64,000 nt of DNA from Ampelocalamus luodianensis (GCA_036346255.1 CM070629.1:49908916-49972915); one strand, 5' to 3'. Shown: positions 20,061 through 32,519, numbered from the stretch's first letter. The notes: generated by a model from the letters alone, not told the origin. Translations and numbers: made by a program.

Positions 20061-21190
20061 ATTTCAGAAAGAATTTATGAAGAATTTCAAAAGCTAAAGC
20101 TAGAAGTTGTGTCGAAGGATTTGTAGCCAATTTGGAAATACAAATACCTGGAGAAGCAAATTCGTGAAGCACAACCAAAGGATCTGTGTTGTCGGACATC
20201 AAGGTCAAAATGGCGTAAGGAAATTCAAAGATTTCACCAAGGATGATCAAGACATACTGGATTAATGGTCGTATCATGTACGGATATCGATGGTCTAAAA
20301 CGATTAATCTTAAAGGAGGCCCATGACTCAAAGTATTCGATTCACCCGGAAGTACCAAGATGTACCAGATGTTAAGAATAAATTTTGGTGGCCAAATTTG
20401 AAACGAGAAGTTGCGAGTTCGTTGCCTTGTGCGACACCGCCGAAAGTAAAGCGAACACGAGAGACCAGCGGGTTTGCTTGCAACTGAAGATTCGTAATGG
20501 AAGTGGGAAGAGATCGGTATGGATTTCATTACCGGTTTACCCAAGACCCAATCGGATTACGATTCGATCACGGGTAATAGTCGATCATCTAACCAAGGTC
20601 GCCCATTTCTTGCGATCAAAACCACATACTCGGAAATCGCCTTGCGAGTTGTACATGGCGAGTGTCGGTTTGCAGTGTGCCCAAGAAGATAGTATCGATC
20701 GAGGATCGCGGTTCACCTCGTTTTTGGCGAGTTTGCATGAAGCCTTGGGTACTCATCTAAATTTGATCTGCGTATCACCCACAGACATGATGGGCGATCA
20801 AAGAGTCAATCGATATTGGAGGATATCTTTGAGAGCTTGTGTTCTAGCTAATCTTGCCGATGGGATAAAAGTTTGCCGTATGCGAATTTTCATACAACAA
20901 TAGTTATCAAGTCGATGCAAATGTCACCATTTGAAGCTTTGTACGGCCGTGCTGTAGAACCCGTTGAATTGGTGAAACAATTTGAGCGATCGGTTTTGGT
21001 CGGACATTATTCAGAAGCGTAAGAGCGGTAGCCATGATGAGAGAAAGATTGAAGATAGCTCGATCCAGCGTAAGAGCTATCGCGATAATCGTCGCCGTGA
21101 TCTCGATTTTGAACCCGAGGATTTCGTTTATCTTGAGTTACCCCGCCGAGGTGTCAAAAGGTTTCATGCCAAAGGAAGCTTGCCCTAGGT
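20061..21190 (+). pseudogene. Integrase of Tekay-type element
   Basis: The zinc-finger part is seen at about 20320-20450 (YSIHPG, KFWWPNLKREVA). The catalytic core follows with GMDFITGLPKTQSDYDS (about 20515-20570), holding the first Asp, and DRGSRFTSFLASLHEALGT (about 20697-20755), holding the second. The segment that should hold the catalytic Glu reads as TDMMGDQRVNRYW and is damaged. PYEALYGR-like and RLKIARSR-like pieces follow to about 21130. Frames change repeatedly. Confidence 0.78.
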
Positions 21191-21504
21191 ATGTTGGTCC
21201 GTTCAAGATTTTGGAACGCCAGAGAAGTTGCTTATCGCTTGAGCTGCCATGATGCGTTAGCGGAGTACATGATGTCTTTCATGTCTCGCAGCTAAAGAAG
21301 TGCCTTTGTGTGCGGAAGAGCAAGCCCGTTGGAATCAATCGACTTGAGGAGGATCTTACCTACAAGGAGCAACCGGTCAAGATTTTGGATGTCGCAGAGC
21401 GCCTCACGAGAAGCAAGGCTGTTGCGTTTTGCAAGGTCGATGGAGCAACCACTCGGAAGGAGAAGCAACGTGGGAGCGTGAAGAAGAGCCGGCCGAGTTT
21501 CTAG
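21190..21504 (+). pseudogene. Integrase C terminus with chromodomain-like tail
   Basis: YVGPFKILERQ (from 21189) leads into the C-terminal SH3-like part. Then LEEDLTYKEQPVKILDVAER, LTRSKAVAFCKV and finally a Glu-poor, frameshifted end precede a stop at 21502-21504. The block around PVKILDVAERLTRSK is the chromodomain-type tail typical of Tekay/Del chromoviruses, thought to guide integration through chromatin marks. The aromatic cage residues cannot be judged because the end is shifted (WSHHSEEEATWERE is only visible with frame changes). Confidence 0.72.
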
Positions 21505-21540
21505 CCTTTTCTCTAGATAGCCCGAATCTCGGTCGAGATT

Positions 21541-21557
21541 CCTTTAAGGGGGAGGTT
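21541..21557 (+). promoter_or_regulatory. Polypurine tract before 3' LTR
   Basis: AAGGGGGAGG lies within a few bases of the 3' LTR start (TGTAACATCC at 21558). It would prime plus-strand cDNA synthesis. Confidence 0.75.
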
Positions 21558-24500
21558 TGTAACATCCCAATTTTGAGCTTAAAATCTTTTAATAGTTAGT
21601 AGGAGAAAATTCACCATTTGGATTTTATTTGAATTTAATTTCAAAAGCTTAATATTGGACTTTACAATCAAAAACATTTAATGTGAATAATCCCAACATG
21701 AACAATAGCCAAAACTATTTTATTTGGGTTCTATGTGCTCGATATATTTTCTAGATTTTTCTAGAATTTTTCTCGAGTTCATTTGTTATTTTCTATTGCT
21801 TATTTGAATTTCGGTATTTTCTAAAATAGAAAACCTATTATTAATCTCAGATAATTCCTTGGGCCTAAACCCATTCCTATTCCTAGACCCCCGCCCATTT
21901 TCCCCGCCACACTAGCTCAAGCCAGCTCGCCGCGGCAAGGCTCGCTCGACATGCGGCCCCGCATGTCGGTCCCTCTCTCTCTCCGCGCCCTTTCGTTTTC
22001 CACCGTCCGATCAAGGATGGGCGGCTAGATGCGCGTGAGGTAGCCGAGGGTCGAATGTTCCTTTGATTGTGGGTCGTTCGATCAAGATTCAGCGGACAGA
22101 TCCTTGAGCTGCTTTGAGCCGTGTTGTTTCACACGCGCCGCGTCCTTACCCTAGCCACTGACGTGTGGGTCCCACCCCGCCACGTTATCGTCGTCTCCGA
22201 ATCTGTTAGGGATTCGCCGCCGCTGCGCTATCCCGTTTTGGGCGTTCGTGCCCTGGACTCTCCCGAGCCGCCGCCTATATAAGGAGGGGTAGCCCTCGGC
22301 CTCCGCATCTCAACCCTAGCCGCCTTCGCCCTCGCGCCAAACCCTAGCCGCCGCAGGAGCTCGAAGTCCAATCTGCGCCGCCGCCAACTCCGACGAGCTT
22401 TTCCGCCGCAACCAGTGTCGCCGGGACCTCGGGGTTTGCTTCGTCGGCATCGCAAGAACAAGGGCTACCTTGTGGTCGCCTTGGTTCCGCCGGAACATCA
22501 TCGGAGGCCCAATCCCGTCAAGCCCGAAGCTTCTTCGCCGCTTCAACCTCGCCGCCGGCCACTCCCGTCACCCCCGAGCACCCGTGAGCACATCGATGAG
22601 ATCCCCGCGTCCCCCTCTACCTCCCGGTACCACTCGCCGCCGGTGAATCGCCGCCGTTCACCGGGACCCTTGGTTCCCGAGCGCCGCCGCTCTCGCTGTC
22701 GTCCACGTCGGAGCCACCTCAGCGCCGCGTCATCGCCCGTGCCTCCGTGTCGCATGCGTGGCGCCCGGTCATCGCCCACGTGTGCGCCCGCGTGGGCAGT
22801 CCACCGGTCTCCAGAACCCGAGGCTCGGTAGACCCAGTCTACCGTGAGCCGTGTCTCTGACGTGTGGGCCCCACATGTCAGGTTTTTCTTTTATTTATCT
22901 TTTTCCGAAATCCTGAGGGCTGACGCCAGCATTGCGCAATAATCCGATTTTTCAATAGAAAAGTAATTCGGAAAATCCAGAAAATCCAAATTAGGGTTTC
23001 TTTTAGATTTTCAATCTTCCAAAGCTCATAACTTTTGCATCCTAACTCCGATTGAGCCCATTCAAATTTCTAAATTTGTCTAAATTCAAGCTCTATTTAT
23101 CTGAGATTTTTATTTAATTTTTGGAGCTTGTTTTGCCTCTGTTATTTATTTGTTTTGTTTGTTTGTGTCTCGTTTGCGAGTAGACGTCGATTCGTCGAGG
23201 AATTTTGTGGAAGAAGGAGCACCCCAAGATCAAGACCAGTACATAGACCTTTTCCAAGGCAAGTCATACATTTGATCATCTTGAACCCAGTTTTTCAAAT
23301 TACTTTGTGTTAAATTATTGCATTCCACTTTAATTATTTATTTAAATGCTTTGGGCATAGTTATTATCCAAATTGTTATCACACCTTGGCCTTGTATGTC
23401 ATAATTCCTTGTCACCCTAGATTGGTTGAGTTGGTAATATTATAGCACCAACGTGGGTTGGTTAGATGCGAGTACAATTGCTTAGCTATGCTACGAGTCT
23501 CACATCTCATGTAAGTTGCAAATATTAATTATGACTAAGTGACTATGGAACTTCGTGTAAAACTGTGTGCTATGTGTTGTTACTTCGTGATGGCATGTGT
23601 TGCACTAAAACCAAATGGGTGGTAAAGGATTTAGACTGAGGCAAGTGGTGAAGACTGTGTGACATGGTGGTCTATGTGATGGGAATGATGGTCTTTGTGA
23701 CTTAGTTAGAATATGGAAGTCTTGCCTTGCTCAATTAAGGACTTAACTTTGTGCGCCATTGAACTGAGCCTTACTGTACGACCACATGCCTGGTATGGGA
23801 CGGGCCTAACTTAGTAAGTTATGGATTCTCGGCATTGATGTTCGGTGGATAGGTTAGGTGTGTGACAGGTGGAGGTGTAACTACTTGGTGGTTGCATCAT
23901 GACGATCTGTCTTCCACGTCCAAATGGTGTGTGTTATACCAATTCTATGTGAGTGGTATAGCGGTTTGTAAGCACACTTGGGAATGTCAATGTTTGAGAT
24001 GAAGTTTCGAACTGCTTTGTTACGATTGGTGCTTGCTACACTAGTTGTATCTTGTGGGTAAAGTGTACAACCTCTGCGAGTGTTAATTAATCTATTCGAA
24101 TAGCGCGTCATGATCATGGACATGCTCGGGATTTCACACGAGGGGTAGTTTTCATAAAATGTGGGAATGGGAGCTGTGTGACCTCAATCATATGGCTATG
24201 TGAAATAATCTGTTTAGTTATGTGTCTTTGTGGAAACAACTGTTAAATTAATATTGTCTATTTGTTTTGAATTATGCTTTCAATCTATTATTCGTATTCA
24301 ATTGCAAATGTTGCTTTTATGCAAAAGAACCACAGAAACCTTTTCTTTGGAATAAGCCTACATCTATGCATTGCATTTTGTGGTATGATTTGCGAGTACG
24401 GTTGTGTACTCACGCTTGTTGTAAAACTTGCGCCCAAACCTACAGAAGAGGAGGAGTCTACGCCTGCTTTCGAGGAGGAGTTCGTTGAAGGCTGATCGTG

Positions 24501-24786
24501 CGTTAAGTTTGGATCCCAGTCGGTTGCCTGTGGTGAATTGGGGAGATCTACGCTGGAGTTTTCCATTCCGCTGCTGCTTTATTTACTGTTAGCCCTGCGT
24601 GGCTTAATAAGTGTAAACTCGACCATAAGGTCAAAACCCTTATTTGTTATCCAAACTTATCGTTTACTGTATTTATCGCTTGTGTGGATCGATATTTACC
24701 TGTGATAACCCTGTGTGCACTAGCGTGATCCTGGACTAGTGCAGTATACACAGAGGGTTCCAGAATCGTAATTCTGGGTCCCGACA
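21558..24786 (+). repeat. 3' LTR of Tekay-type element
   Basis: From TGTAACATCCCA to GGGTCCCGACA, 3229 bp, about 80 bp longer than its partner through many small indels. TATATAAG lies at 22276-22283. The flanks (AGCAT before 12759, GTGAA after 24786) do not form a target duplication, so the pair may have undergone recombination or the duplication has decayed. Confidence 0.9.
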
Positions 24787-25989
24787 GTGAATCGAAATGT
24801 TCTGTGATATAATCTAAAGGTCTCAATTACTGGTGCTAATTAATTACTCTGAGGTCTAGTGAAACTTGATTCTACAAATTCTAGAACAGTAGTTTTTGTC
24901 GTAATTAATTAGGCTTAATTAAATATTACTAATTAATTAGTCCTAATTATGTAGTGATAATTAATTAGTTGTAATTTATTTGTCCTAATTAATTAGTCAT
25001 CGTCAGTTAGACGTAATTAAAATTGACCTAATTAAATAACCACAATGAAATAATCCTAATTATTTAGGCTTAATTATTAATTAATTATTTGTAATATAGA
25101 CTACAAAGTGCAACCTATTTGTTATATTGTGTACAGTAAATTGTGTTGTTGTCGCTTTAGGTAATGTCGAATAATGCAAGACTTGCTAGTGTTTTATGGT
25201 GACTGCTTCGTATGGCAAGGATGCCAACTCAGGCTTGGTCGGTAGCGAGGAGGATGCACCCTATTGCAAATACTATTTAAAACACACACAAGTCGAAGGC
25301 TATGGTACGATATTATATGATCTGCATGCCAAGCATTTCCCTCAGTTGGTTGATAGACAAGCTTATCGATCTAGCATGTAGTATAATACAATATTAAAGA
25401 ATGCCATCCAGATTAAACCGACAAATTAACAAAAAAAAGTCCTATTTGATCGGGGTACATGTGATAATACCCCCTCCCCTACTATGTTGGGCGTGATTTT
25501 ATGTGTAAAAATTTGTGATTTTTTTGGTACATGTAATAATATATTTTTTGGAATGAAATTACGTGATTTCATCTATTTTTTTTTTAAAAAAATGATTTCA
25601 TGACATCTTAGCCAGTACGCGACATCGAAAGTTTGATCTGATCAGTAGAGGCGGGTCAGGTGGGCAACCACGTGAAAAAATTTTGGAATGAAAATTTTGG
25701 TACATGTGAACTTCTTAGGAGCGGGCCCCATAAAGGACCCTCCTCCCTCTCCAAACCTCCTCTTCTTGTCACTACCAGAAACACCAGAATGGCTACCCTC
25801 TCCAGCAAATATCTGAAATCTCGGGTAGTGACTCTACCTAGCCAAGTCTACAACCTTGGCCACAACCTACACCACAGCCTCTACCTCTCGGAATTGCTAA
25901 TCACCACAATTAACAGACATACAATAAGATTAAGGAACCATAATCAAACATGAATCATCAATACAACCTAACAACAGTGTAAATGTAAT
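24787..25989. other. AT-rich interval with an unknown short open frame
   Basis: 24880-25100 is dominated by TAATTAATTAG-like words. A 61-codon open frame at 25196-25381 encodes EEDAPYCKYYLKHTQVEGYG and LYDLHAKHFPQLVDRQAYRS before TAG. It looks like a real protein fragment by composition, but I do not recognise it. The rest to the CACTA start shows no gene. Confidence 0.4.
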
Positions 25990-26440
25990 CACTACTACAA
26001 AACAGGCAATAGCAGACACCTCATCACAGACGGTTCCAAAGGAGCCGCGTGTTGAATCTTATAGCGGTTCCCTTTGGAATCGTGCGAAACTCTCTGTGAT
26101 ATGTCCTCATCACGAGCAGTTCTTATTACCAACCGCTTAGATACTTCACGCACGGTTGGTCAAAAGAACCGTCGTGATGAGGACATATCACGCAGCGGTG
26201 CATATAAGAACCGTCAGGAAATATCACGCATAGGTTCGTAATATGAACCGCTCGTGATGAGGACAACTTATCACGAGCGGTTTGTAAATAAAACCGTCAG
26301 GAAGTATCACGAGCGGTTTTAATTTTAAACCGTCTGTGATAAGCTACTATCACAGACGGCTCTATTAAATAACCGTCTATGATATTATTATCATAGACGG
26401 TTTCCATATAGAGCCGTCTGTGATATCCAACCTCTTCTCC
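25990..26440. repeat. Left terminus and subterminal repeats of CACTA element
   Basis: More than ten alternating direct and inverted copies of about 14-16 bp (TATCACGAGCGGTT, AACCGTCTGTGATA and variants) follow the terminus. Confidence 0.85.
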
Positions 26441-26579
26441 CACGCGATGTGTCTCTTCACCATCGCACAACCGTCTCTTCGTCTCGCACGCCGACGATAC
26501 ATGTGTCTCTTCGTCTCACGTGCCAGTTACTCCTAATTCTTTATAAGACGGAATAATTCACCGAAGATTAAACTCCTCC

Positions 26580-27380
26580 CATCGCTCTTCGTCTCACGGT
26601 TTTGAGTACGTCAATCGCCAAGGTGAGCATACAGAGCAGTCAGGCCAGCACCAAGGCGAGGAGGTCGGTGATCGCCGCTCTTTCTCATGATGTCGTCGTC
26701 GACATCGTCGGCCGTGTGGCCGCGAGCTCTCCTCAGCCCATGGAGGACCTATGCAGCCTACGATTAACATACGTACATCTTTATATCTACAATATACGTA
26801 CGTACATACTACTATTTATTCTAACATCTTGAATGTATGTAATGTATAGTTGCAAGGCCTTGTACAAGGTGTCCAAGGAACGCGCCGGGAGACGCGTGGC
26901 GCCTGGAGCGAGAGGAGGCGATGAAGTGGCAGACAACGAAGCGCTACCTCGCCGTCGTCAACCACCGCGCGCCGCAACCCGGGCTTGTTTCATCGTCGGC
27001 CTCGGGCTTGTCTTGGCGCCCAAGACATGCGGCGCGCCTCATGTTCCTTGAGCGGCGGCCGTGGCGGCCACAAGGCGCGGCCTCGTGCTCGGTCTCCTCC
27101 TCTACACGCCGGCGAGACGCGCGATGTTGGGAAGCACTACATCAGCCAGTCGAGGACGAGCCGACCGGCGCGGATGCGAGGCGGCCAAGACCAACCGGAG
27201 TGCGGCGGTGCGAGAGGCTCGCCGCGGACATGGTCCGACGGTGGCGTGGGGAAGAATGCCGCCACCGGGCGGGTGGGCGCTGTCGGAGGATGGCCACGGT
27301 GCACGAGCATTGGCTGCGGTGTGGAAGGGTGGGGCGACTCGTCGCCTTCTGCGATGACGATCGCAGGATTAGGCATGAGT
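26580..27380 (+). pseudogene. F-box-type host gene captured by CACTA element
   Basis: From 26602, AALSHDVVVDIVGRVAASSP and PMEDLCSLR give the core of an F-box. After about 85 bp of intron-like AT-rich DNA ending in TAG, CKALYKVSKERAGRRV (26852-26900) continues it. Later pieces in shifting frames read RYLAVVN, ACFIVGLGLV, RDVGKHYISQ, ADMVRR and AFCDDDRRIRHEYTNFF (27340-27390). The order resembles grass F-box proteins with a C-terminal Cys/His-rich tail; F-box proteins select substrates for SCF ubiquitin ligases. The GC content is far above that of its surroundings, and it lies just inside the left subterminal repeats, so it is foreign cargo. At least five frame changes, all explainable by short deletions, destroy it. 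Confidence 0.62.
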
Positions 27381-27623
27381 ATACCAATTTCTTTGCAAAG
27401 GTGTTAGACTATTTGCATAAAATTTTAGTTTTTTAGGTTTCTAGAAAGGTGGTGCAGCTGGACTATTTTCCAAATTAAAAGAATTTTTAATGCACCAAAA
27501 TATACGGTCCACAAGGACAGGAGCGATTACAATTCCACGTTGACATCAAAATATACGTACGACATATTACAAGTTCATAACACATGATGTTATGGAATAA
27601 ATTAATTACAATGGAGTAATTTC

Positions 27624-27983
27624 TTAATTAAAATATAGTCCTTCATGATGATCGACGTGCATATAGCTAGCTTCCTCGCTGGGTTCTTCCTCGAGCCTGA
27701 TGCCGTCTCCGAAAGGAGGCAACTCGTCAAATTGATTGTATTCTTCCTCGTCCACTATATTCTCAACTCCGACAATCCTTCTTTTTCCATGAAGAACTAC
27801 GTGACGCTTCTTATTTGCCGGGTCGGTTACATAGAAGACTTGAACAACTTGGTTAGCCAAGATGCGAATGGTTCGTCTTTGTATCCGACACGATCGAGGT
27901 CCACGGTAGTGACGCCGCATTTGTCGACCTTCACATGTGGAGATGGACCCAACGGCACCGAAATAGAGGATCTTGAAAAGCAC
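27624..27983 (-). pseudogene. CACTA transposase C-terminal domain (DUF4216-like)
   Basis: The minus reading gives QVVQVFYVTDPANKKRHVVL and HGKRRIVGVENIVDEEEYNQ, then an acidic tail ending HHEGLYFN. The VFYVxDPxNKKWHVV pattern is the conserved start of the DUF4216 domain found at the end of plant CACTA transposases. It is separated from the DUF4218 part by a frame change and forms the 3' end of the transposase gene. The plus-strand frames here are shadows. Confidence 0.75.
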
Positions 27984-28118
27984 GTGAGTCGAGCTCCCAC
28001 ATCTCCTCTATTTGCCCATAGTACGAGCTCCTCACCATCGATCGAATGCATCTATGCGGACACCGCTGCTCGGGTCGTGCTCTTCCTATCTGAGCCGCCA
28101 TATAAAATGTGTACCCAT

Positions 28119-29182
28119 TTATGTCGATCCTTGCCATGTGACAATTGTAAATTGTGGCCCTTTTGCCAACCATAGCAGCGTATCATCACTTGATGACCTC
28201 CCAGTCATGATTCGCACCTTTACCCATTCGTTGAACCGACGGTTGTGCTCTCTCGTGATCCAAACCTCCGACCGGTCTGGATTCTGTTGGCGTACCATGT
28301 CTTTGTGCTCGTCGATGTACGGGGACACTTGGGTCATGTGTTGCAAGACCGTGAAATGGGCTTGAGCGTACGTATCCAGATCGGGAGTGATTGATTTCCT
28401 TCCGATGGTCCCGATACCATCCAGCCTTCCCTCATGACGAGATAGAGGCACACCTATCGGTTCCACCTGAGCCATGTAGTCGACGCAGAACTCAATGACC
28501 TCTTCGGTTGCATAACCTTCGATGATGCTACCCTCCGGTCGAGATCGATTCCGTACGTAGGACTTGAGAATTCCCATATACCTCTCGAACGGGTACATAT
28601 GACGTAGGAACACAGGACCGCATATCTTTATCTCTTTCACAAGATGAACAATGAGATGGACCATGATATCGAAAAATGATGGAGGGAAATACATCTCAAG
28701 TTGACATAGAGTCGTCACCACCTCGGCCTGTAGAGCATCTAGTCCTTCGGATCGATGACCTTACGAGCAATTAAGTTGAAGAAATAACACAACCTCAAGA
28801 TTGCCACTCGGACCTTGTTCGGCAAGATACCCCTAATTGCAATAGGAAGCATTTGTGTCATCAGCACATGACAATCATGAGACTTCATACCAATTAATTT
28901 CAAATCTTGCATAGAAACAAGTTTCTTAATGTTAGCGGAGTAACCAGACGGGACTTTGACACCATGCAAGCTTTGGCACAATTCATTTCTCTCGGCCTTG
29001 GACATAGTGTAGCAAGCTGGTGGAAGGTATGTTCGTCCTTTATCGGTCTCTTTCGGTGCTAACTCGGTCCTTATGTTCATATCAACCAAGTCGCGTCGTG
29101 CGTTAACACCATCCTTTGTTTTGCCACTAATGTTCAAGAAGAGACCAATCAAGCTTTCACATACATTCTTCTCCACGTGCAT
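28119..29182 (-). pseudogene. CACTA transposase middle region (DUF4218-like)
   Basis: The first part reads MHVEKNVCESLIGLFLNISG, GKTKDGVNARRDLVDMNIR and YTMSKAERNELCQSLHGVKV, then MKSHDCHVLMTQMLPIAIRG. A stop at 28739 splits it from LEMYFPPSFFDIMVHLIVHL and YPFERYMGILKSYVRNRSRP down to 28119. HVEKNVC and the HDCHVLMxxxLPIAIRG and FPPSFFDIMVHL blocks are the standard landmarks between the TNP2 domain and DUF4218. It continues the gene that begins at about 30782. Confidence 0.85.
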
Positions 29183-30782
29183 GACGTCGATGCGATGGAC
29201 GAACTTCTAAGTGCTCCCAATAAGGCAAGTCCCAAAAATTGACCGCTTCTTCGGATGTTCTTCCGCGGGTTTTAATTTACGTCCCTTCCCAAGCACAACA
29301 TCGATATCCTTAACCATATCATAGACCTCTTTCCTCTAAAAGCCCATGGAGTGAATCGTCCTCCTTATTTCCGTCGAATTATTTTTTCATCTTGCGGTAT
29401 GGGTGACTCTGGAAGGAACCTACGATGACGCATATACGATTTTGCAAGTTGTTCACCATACACTCTCCGTAGCATCTAAGCGGTGCGACAGAGCTTTGGC
29501 TCCTTTCGCATCAAGCCCGACAAAGTTACCAAGGGCGGGAAAATCATTGATAGTGCGAGAACAACATGACGCGTAAAGAGAAGTTCTCGTTTGTACGCAT
29601 CCCATACTTGTACCCTTCGTTCCACAAAGGTCACAAGATCATCCAAGAATGGTGCTAGGTACACATCAATATCGCTCCTGTGTTGCTTCGCCCTTGGATA
29701 AGTAGTGACATCAAAATGTACTTCCGCTTCATACACGACCAAGGAGGAAGGTTGTACATACATAAGTTCACGGGCCATGTGCTATGTCGGTGCTCATGTT
29801 ACCGAAAGGATTCATTCCATCTGTACTCAACCCTAACCTTATGTTCCTCGGTTCCCGCACCGAACTCTTTGAAGGTCCGATCGAAGTTTCTCCACCGGCG
29901 TAATCGGCAGGTGTCTTAGTTTTCCATCTTTCTTACGCTCCTCAGAGTGCCAACGCAGCAATCTTGCCTCCTTTCGGTTCGCAAATAACGCTTCAAACGT
30001 GGGATCACAGCAGATCCCACAACACCTTAGCAGAGGTCCTTGCTTCACCTTAGCGATATTCTTACGCTTGTATCGGGATGCTTTGCACACGGGACATACA
30101 TGCAAGTCTGCATACTCTTTACGATACAGGATACAATCGTTCGGACATGCATGTATTCTTTCTACTTCCATTCCCAATGGACAAAGAACCTTCTTGGCTT
30201 TGTAGGTGGTGCTGGGCAACATGTTTCCCTCCGGAAGAATGTCCGCTAGGAGACCTAACAACGCCGTGAAACTCTTGTCGGACCAACCATTGCTCGCCTT
30301 CAATTTCAGCAGTTCAAGTACGGTTGACAACCTTGTGTATTCCGGCTTGCAGCCAGGGAACAAAGGTTTCCCCGAGTCCTCCATTAAGGGCTCGAATTTA
30401 CAAAACTCTCTCTCACTGTAGTTTCCTTCTGCATCGCGTAGCATCTGATCCAGATTGTCATCGTACGACCTATCGTCATCAAAACACACCCACATCCGGC
30501 ATATCGTTGACTTCCTCGGCGATGTCATCATTATTAACTTCTGTATAATCGCTCTTCACCGTGGATCGTCCAACATGTATACCCTTTTTGAAACCCTTCA
30601 ATCAAGTGCCCTACGATCCGCGCGGGTTGTTAAAAATCTTCATATTACCGCAATCAATGCATGGACAAGATATAAATTCTATCCCTTATTCACCTATCTC
30701 GCTCCGCGGCTTTTTAAAAGCAATCACGCCATTAATGTACTCTTCATTCACACGGTTCGCACTGCACATCCGATTCGGTCCA
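29183..30782 (-). pseudogene. CACTA transposase N-terminal and TNP2 domains
   Basis: The gene probably starts at ATG 30782. The degenerate frame 30782-30532 shows a transposase-associated domain (FISCPCIDC near 30675 and GFKKGIHVG). Then WVCFDDDRSYDDNLDQMLRD, GCKPEYTRLSTVLELLKLKA and DLHVCPVCKASRYKRKN (30531-29839) lead into the TNP2 domain, and SDIDVYLAPFLDDLVTFVER and LSMIFPPLVTLSGLMRK follow (29778-29476). The part at 29460-29183 is fragmentary but in order. TNP2-type proteins are the large transposase of plant CACTA elements, cutting at the CACTA ends. Several frameshifts and stops inactivate it. Confidence 0.85.
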
Positions 30783-31282
30783 TCTACGCTACACATGTAA
30801 CAATTAGTAGTGTTAAATTATATTAATAAACTGCAAGTACGTTACTCCTCCTATTAATCGCAAATACGTTACTCCTCCTATTAAGCAAATATAAAGAGTT
30901 AAAGATCGTTACCCTCGGAGCTCACGACGAAAATTCCTAATATCCCGCGAGATTCCTCACTGTCCTTCTCCTTTAGGCTAATGAACAGGGCAAGAGAAGA
31001 GCCACAGTCGAAATGCACCAGCTCCCACATAAGCTTATCCCACTCACAAAAACACTCATTCACAACACCCAAACCGAGAGCTACCACCAAAGCCAAGCCT
31101 CACAAAGCAAGCATGCATGCAAGCCAAATGGCCATAAGTTGCTAGGGCAACCCACAACCAAGAATAAGGCAAGCAAAATAAACAAGCCTCCTACAGCCAA
31201 TACAGAGCAAAGCTTCTCAAGCCCCTCTATTCCAAAGAAGAGACCAGAGGCGCTAGGGCAGGGGGCCTCTGTCGGGTCTTTA
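30783..31282. other. 5' flank of the CACTA transposase
   Basis: Upstream region of the minus-strand transposase. It has short repeats (GTTACTCCTCCTATTAA twice near 30840-30885) and no recognisable gene. Confidence 0.4.
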
Positions 31283-31870
31283 TATTTATAGGGGTGGCAT
31301 ATCACAAACGGTTCTTATTTCCAACCGTGCGTGATACGAGTATATCACGACGGTTCTCCACAAATCGTGCATGTTGAACTTGACAGAGCGGCTCCATGTG
31401 GAACTGTCATGATATACTCAATATCACCGACGGTTAATAAGTAGAACCGTCGTGATATACTCACATCACTGACGGTTCTATTAACAAACCGCCTGCGTGA
31501 TGTGAGTATATCACGCACGGTTCTACTTATTAACCGTCTCGTGATATTGAGTATATCACTGACATTTCCACATGGAGCCGCTTGTGAAAGTTCAACACGC
31601 ATTGCTAGTAATAGGAACCGCTCGTGATGAGGATATTAGCACGATGGTTCTTCATTCAACCGTCTCGTGATAGCGCATTTGAGCATGTATATGCGCAAAT
31701 AATTAACAAAATGAATTTTGCCCAAGAATAAATAGATGATAAAGAGACCATATCATCACAGATTTATAAAAAGACCATATCATCACGGACGATAAAAATT
31801 AAAGACCATATTTACATCACGGACAATAGATCGCCTTATCATTTTACATCACGAGCGATAAAAAAAGGAT
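31283..31870. repeat. Internal copy of CACTA subterminal repeats
   Basis: Some fifteen TATCACNNACGGTT and AACCGTCGTGATA units, with internal mirror symmetry about 31480, lie between the divergent transposase and second gene. A smaller cluster follows at 32520-32600. They are the same motifs as at the two ends of the element. Confidence 0.8.
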
Positions 31871-32519
31871 GAGCGATCCTATCTTAGTCTTCAAATCTTC
31901 GACGCATTCTCGTCGGCTTGGTGGGAGCGGATCGATCGTCTCACCAAACGCCTCCACTGTGACCTTGCACGCTCAATTTCCTCTTGTAGATGTTCTGACT
32001 CGTAATCAAGTCCCATATAACCTGAGGCCATCAACCCCGGTCTCCACAGCCTCGCTAGGTGACCCGCTCTCCCGCAATGTCGAGGTCGCCTCGACTCTCT
32101 GGCGCATCTCGGTGCGGACCAAAGAGTTCCATAGGACAATCTCCACGACGAGGTTTACTCGCGGATCTTTGAGAGCCTCGCCTTTGAGTCATGTTGGAGG
32201 AGGAGCTCCAATCGACCGATGATCGCCGTTATGGTCTCCTGTAGATCGGAGGGTCTACAACGGATTGCATTGCGAACGGACGTCTTGTTCGCAGCTTGGG
32301 CCAGTTGCGATCGAGAGGTGCGAGTACACAACCATAATGTAGGCGATCATACCGGACGAGAGAGAAGCCATTTGGAATTTGTGGAGAGAGGGGATGATCA
32401 AGGATCGAGGTTCGTGAGAAATCCTCCGATAAGGGTTGTCTATTTATATAAAAGAAGTAGTAAAGCCGAGCAGAGACGAAGAGACACTCGCGCGGAGATG
32501 AAGGGAATGAGATCCATAG
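31871..32519. other. Central CACTA interval, unclear coding content
   Basis: The minus frame 32139-31891 contains HLQEEIERARSQWRRLVRRS, which looks protein-like, but I cannot place it in a family. It could be a leftover exon of the small transposition protein or a shadow. Confidence 0.3.

Noticed and set aside
22228..22831. Arg/Pro-rich frames in the 3' LTR
   Set aside because: GC-rich U5/leader-like sequence of the LTR, with the frame not shared with the other LTR.
25990..26440. CRISPR-like repeat array
   Set aside because: The repeats alternate in orientation and flank a CACTA terminus; they are subterminal transposase-binding repeats.
27645..28365. Long plus-strand frames (176 and 117 codons)
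   Set aside because: They are shadows of the minus-strand transposase DUF4216/DUF4218 region, which has clear family motifs.
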